Source: Rhodopseudomonas palustris (lineage in GTDB: Bacteria > Pseudomonadota > Alphaproteobacteria > Rhizobiales > Xanthobacteraceae). From it: a stretch of DNA of 64,000 bases. The notes under the pieces are model-generated. The model was not told the origin of the DNA, made no database searches, and worked only from the letters and a program-made list of their open reading frames with translations. Below, piece by piece: positions 62,453-64,000 of the stretch. The stretch covers positions 682,001 through 746,000 of the forward strand of contig NZ_CP041387.1 of the NCBI RefSeq assembly GCF_007005445.1, in the 5' to 3' direction. Within the stretch, counting starts at the first letter, position 1, and each line of letters begins with the position of its first letter. The translations under genes were made by a program, and so were the position numbers.

Positions 62453-64000
62453 GCATCGCGCTCGCATGGTCCGATGCGGTGACCGCGGCGCAGTTGTTCG
62501 CGGTCGATCCGGTCGGCACCGGCGGTGTGTTGCTGCGCTCGCGTGCCGGCCCGGTGCGCGATCGCTGGCTCGCGATGCTGCGGGCCGCGCTGCCGCCTGA
62601 ACAACCCTACAAGCATCTGCCGCTGCACATCGGCGACGGCCGCCTGCTCGGCGGGCTCGATCTGTCGGCGACGCTGCTTGCCGGCCGCCCGGTCGCCGAG
62701 CGTGGTCTGCTGTCGGAAGCCGATGGCGGCGTGCTGGTGGTGGCGATGGCAGAGCGGCTGCAGTCCTCGACCAATGTGTATCTGACCGCGGCGATGGACG
62801 CGCACGAAACCGCAGTGGAGCGCGACGGCCTGTCGCTGCGGATGCCGGCGCGGTTCGGCGTCATCGCGCTCGACGAAGGGCTGGAAGACGAGTTCGCGCC
62901 GGCCGGGCTGCGCGACCGGCTCGGCTTCCATCTCGATCTCGATCAGTTCGCCTGGCGCGAGACCGACGATTTCCCGATCTCGCTCGACGACATCCGCGCC
63001 GCGCGCGCCCGGCTCGCCGACATCAAGGTCGAGAGCGACCAGATCGAGGCGGTTTGTACGGCGGCTGCCGCGCTCGGCATCATCTCGCTGCGCGCCCCGC
63101 TGCTGGCGATTCGCGCCGCCAAGGCGAGCGCGGCGCTGTTCGATCGACCTGCGATCGCGCAGGACGACATCACGCTTGCCGCACGGCTGGTGCTGGCGCC
63201 GCGCGCGACCGTGTTCCCGCAGCAGGAGCAGCCGGACCAGGCCGATGAGCCGCCGCCGCCCGAGCCGCCGCCGCCGGAAGACGACAATCAGGACAACAAC
63301 GATCAAGAGCAGCAGACGCCCGACATCGACAAGGCGCTGGACGAGGTGATCCTCGCCGCCGTCAAGGCCGCGATGCCGCCCGGCGTGCTGGAGGCGATGC
63401 GCGCCTCGGCCGGACGGGCGCGGGCCCGCTCGGCCGGCAAAGCCGGCGAGCTGCAGAAGTCGAAGAAGCGCGGCCGTCCCGCCGGCAGCATCCGCGGCGA
63501 ACTGCGCGACGGCTCCAAGCTCAACGTGATCGAGACGCTGCGCGCCGCGGCACCGTGGCAGCCGCTCCGGCGGCGCCAGGCCGAAGGTCGCAACGGCAGC
63601 GCGCCGCGCATTCTGGTCGAGAAGGACGATTTCCGGATCGCGCGCTTCAAGCAGCGCACCGAGACCATCACCATCTTCGTGGTCGACGCCTCCGGTTCGG
63701 CGGCACTGCACCGCCTGGCTGAAGCCAAGGGCGCGGTGGAACTGTTACTTGCCGACTGCTACGTCCGCCGCGACCAGGTGGCGATGATCTCGTTCCGCGG
63801 CACCATCGCCGAGATCCTGCTGCCGCCGACGCGGTCGCTGGCGCGCGCCAAGCGCAGCCTCGCCGGACTGCCGGGCGGCGGCGGCACCCCGCTGTCGGCC
63901 GGGCTCGACTGCGCCTTCATGCTGGCGGATTCGATCAAGCGCAAAGGCCAGACCCCGACCGTGATCGTGCTCACCGACGGCCGCGCCAACATCGCGCGCG
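62449..64000 (+). CDS. bchD: Magnesium chelatase subunit BchD, 3'-truncated
   Basis: The first 517 residues are visible; the gene continues beyond the window. N-terminal AAA-like domain without a working Walker A (VDPVGTGGVLLRSRAG), a proline/acidic linker (about residues 265-285, PPPPEPPPP) and the start of the vWA domain with MIDAS motif VVDASGSAALH. BchD is the scaffold that assembles with BchI to drive BchH. Starts within the bchI stop codon, so the two are translated together. Confidence 0.96.
   Translation, partial: MSIALAWSDAVTAAQLFAVDPVGTGGVLLRSRAGPVRDRWLAMLRAALPPEQPYKHLPLHIGDGRLLGGLDLSATLLAGRPVAERGLLSEADGGVLVVAMAERLQSSTNVYLTAAMDAHETAVERDGLSLRMPARFGVIALDEGLEDEFAPAGLRDRLGFHLDLDQFAWRETDDFPISLDDIRAARARLADIKVESDQIEAVCTAAAALGIISLRAPLLAIRAAKASAALFDRPAIAQDDITLAARLVLAPRATVFPQQEQPDQADEPPPPEPPPPEDDNQDNNDQEQQTPDIDKALDEVILAAVKAAMPPGVLEAMRASAGRARARSAGKAGELQKSKKRGRPAGSIRGELRDGSKLNVIETLRAAAPWQPLRRRQAEGRNGSAPRILVEKDDFRIARFKQRTETITIFVVDASGSAALHRLAEAKGAVELLLADCYVRRDQVAMISFRGTIAEILLPPTRSLARAKRSLAGLPGGGGTPLSAGLDCAFMLADSIKRKGQTPTVIVLTDGRANIAR

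Overview
The window looks like the chromosome of a purple non-sulfur alphaproteobacterium, most likely Rhodopseudomonas palustris or a very close relative. Reasons: GC-rich Bradyrhizobiaceae-type coding, a peripheral light-harvesting (LH2) pucBA operon read divergently from a phytochrome-like histidine kinase, the bchI-bchD edge of a bacteriochlorophyll cluster, a nitric-oxide reductase operon, and several dispersed Bradyrhizobiaceae-type palindromic repeats. Species assignment is recognition, not a database result.

Layout. 1-3.4 kb: C-terminal part of a single-chain biotin-dependent acyl-CoA carboxylase and a MaoC-like hotdog protein. 3.6-9.5 kb: norEFCBQD for respiratory NO reduction, preceded by CRP/FNR-type (NnrR-like) palindromes. 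9.5-17 kb: a DUF4424 exported protein, a CobW/ZigA-type GTPase with a Zur-like operator, ilvD, a class-I glutamine amidotransferase-like hydrolase and a divergent ClC channel. 17-27.3 kb: a minus-strand catabolic island with an oligopeptide-type ABC transporter and atzG-atzE-atzH-gntR-atzF (carboxybiuret/allophanate-type amide hydrolysis), stitched together by ATGA overlaps. 27.6-35.4 kb: small hypotheticals, a second ABC importer coupled to a calcineurin-type phosphodiesterase, a lone receiver domain, an alpha/beta hydrolase and a 27-residue membrane miniprotein. 35.6-41 kb: pgm, then nnrU, nnrS and a DUF2249 protein (NO-related, NnrR-like box), then a CaiB-type CoA-transferase.

41-47.5 kb is the light-harvesting control locus. 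A NarL-type response regulator and a phytochrome-like kinase whose chromophore motifs are degraded lie back to back with pucB, pucA, a PucC-type transporter and two unusual proteins built from 16-residue repeats. The repeat pair is the best candidate here for an undescribed component. 47.5-54.5 kb: a Baeyer-Villiger-type flavin monooxygenase, an RND efflux pair and a small membrane protein. 55-64 kb: a DUF2383 protein, bciB (8-vinyl reductase), a coupled DUF3422/hydrolase/CIA30 operon, a divergent hemC, bchI and the start of bchD, which runs off the end.

How the genes fit together: NO detoxification (nor, nnr) serves anaerobic nitrogen-oxide metabolism; the kinase-regulator pair probably adjusts LH2 synthesis; hemC, bciB and bchID supply bacteriochlorophyll for that antenna; the two ABC islands supply nitrogen and probably phosphorus. 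I found no tRNA, rRNA, CRISPR array, transposase or phage gene.
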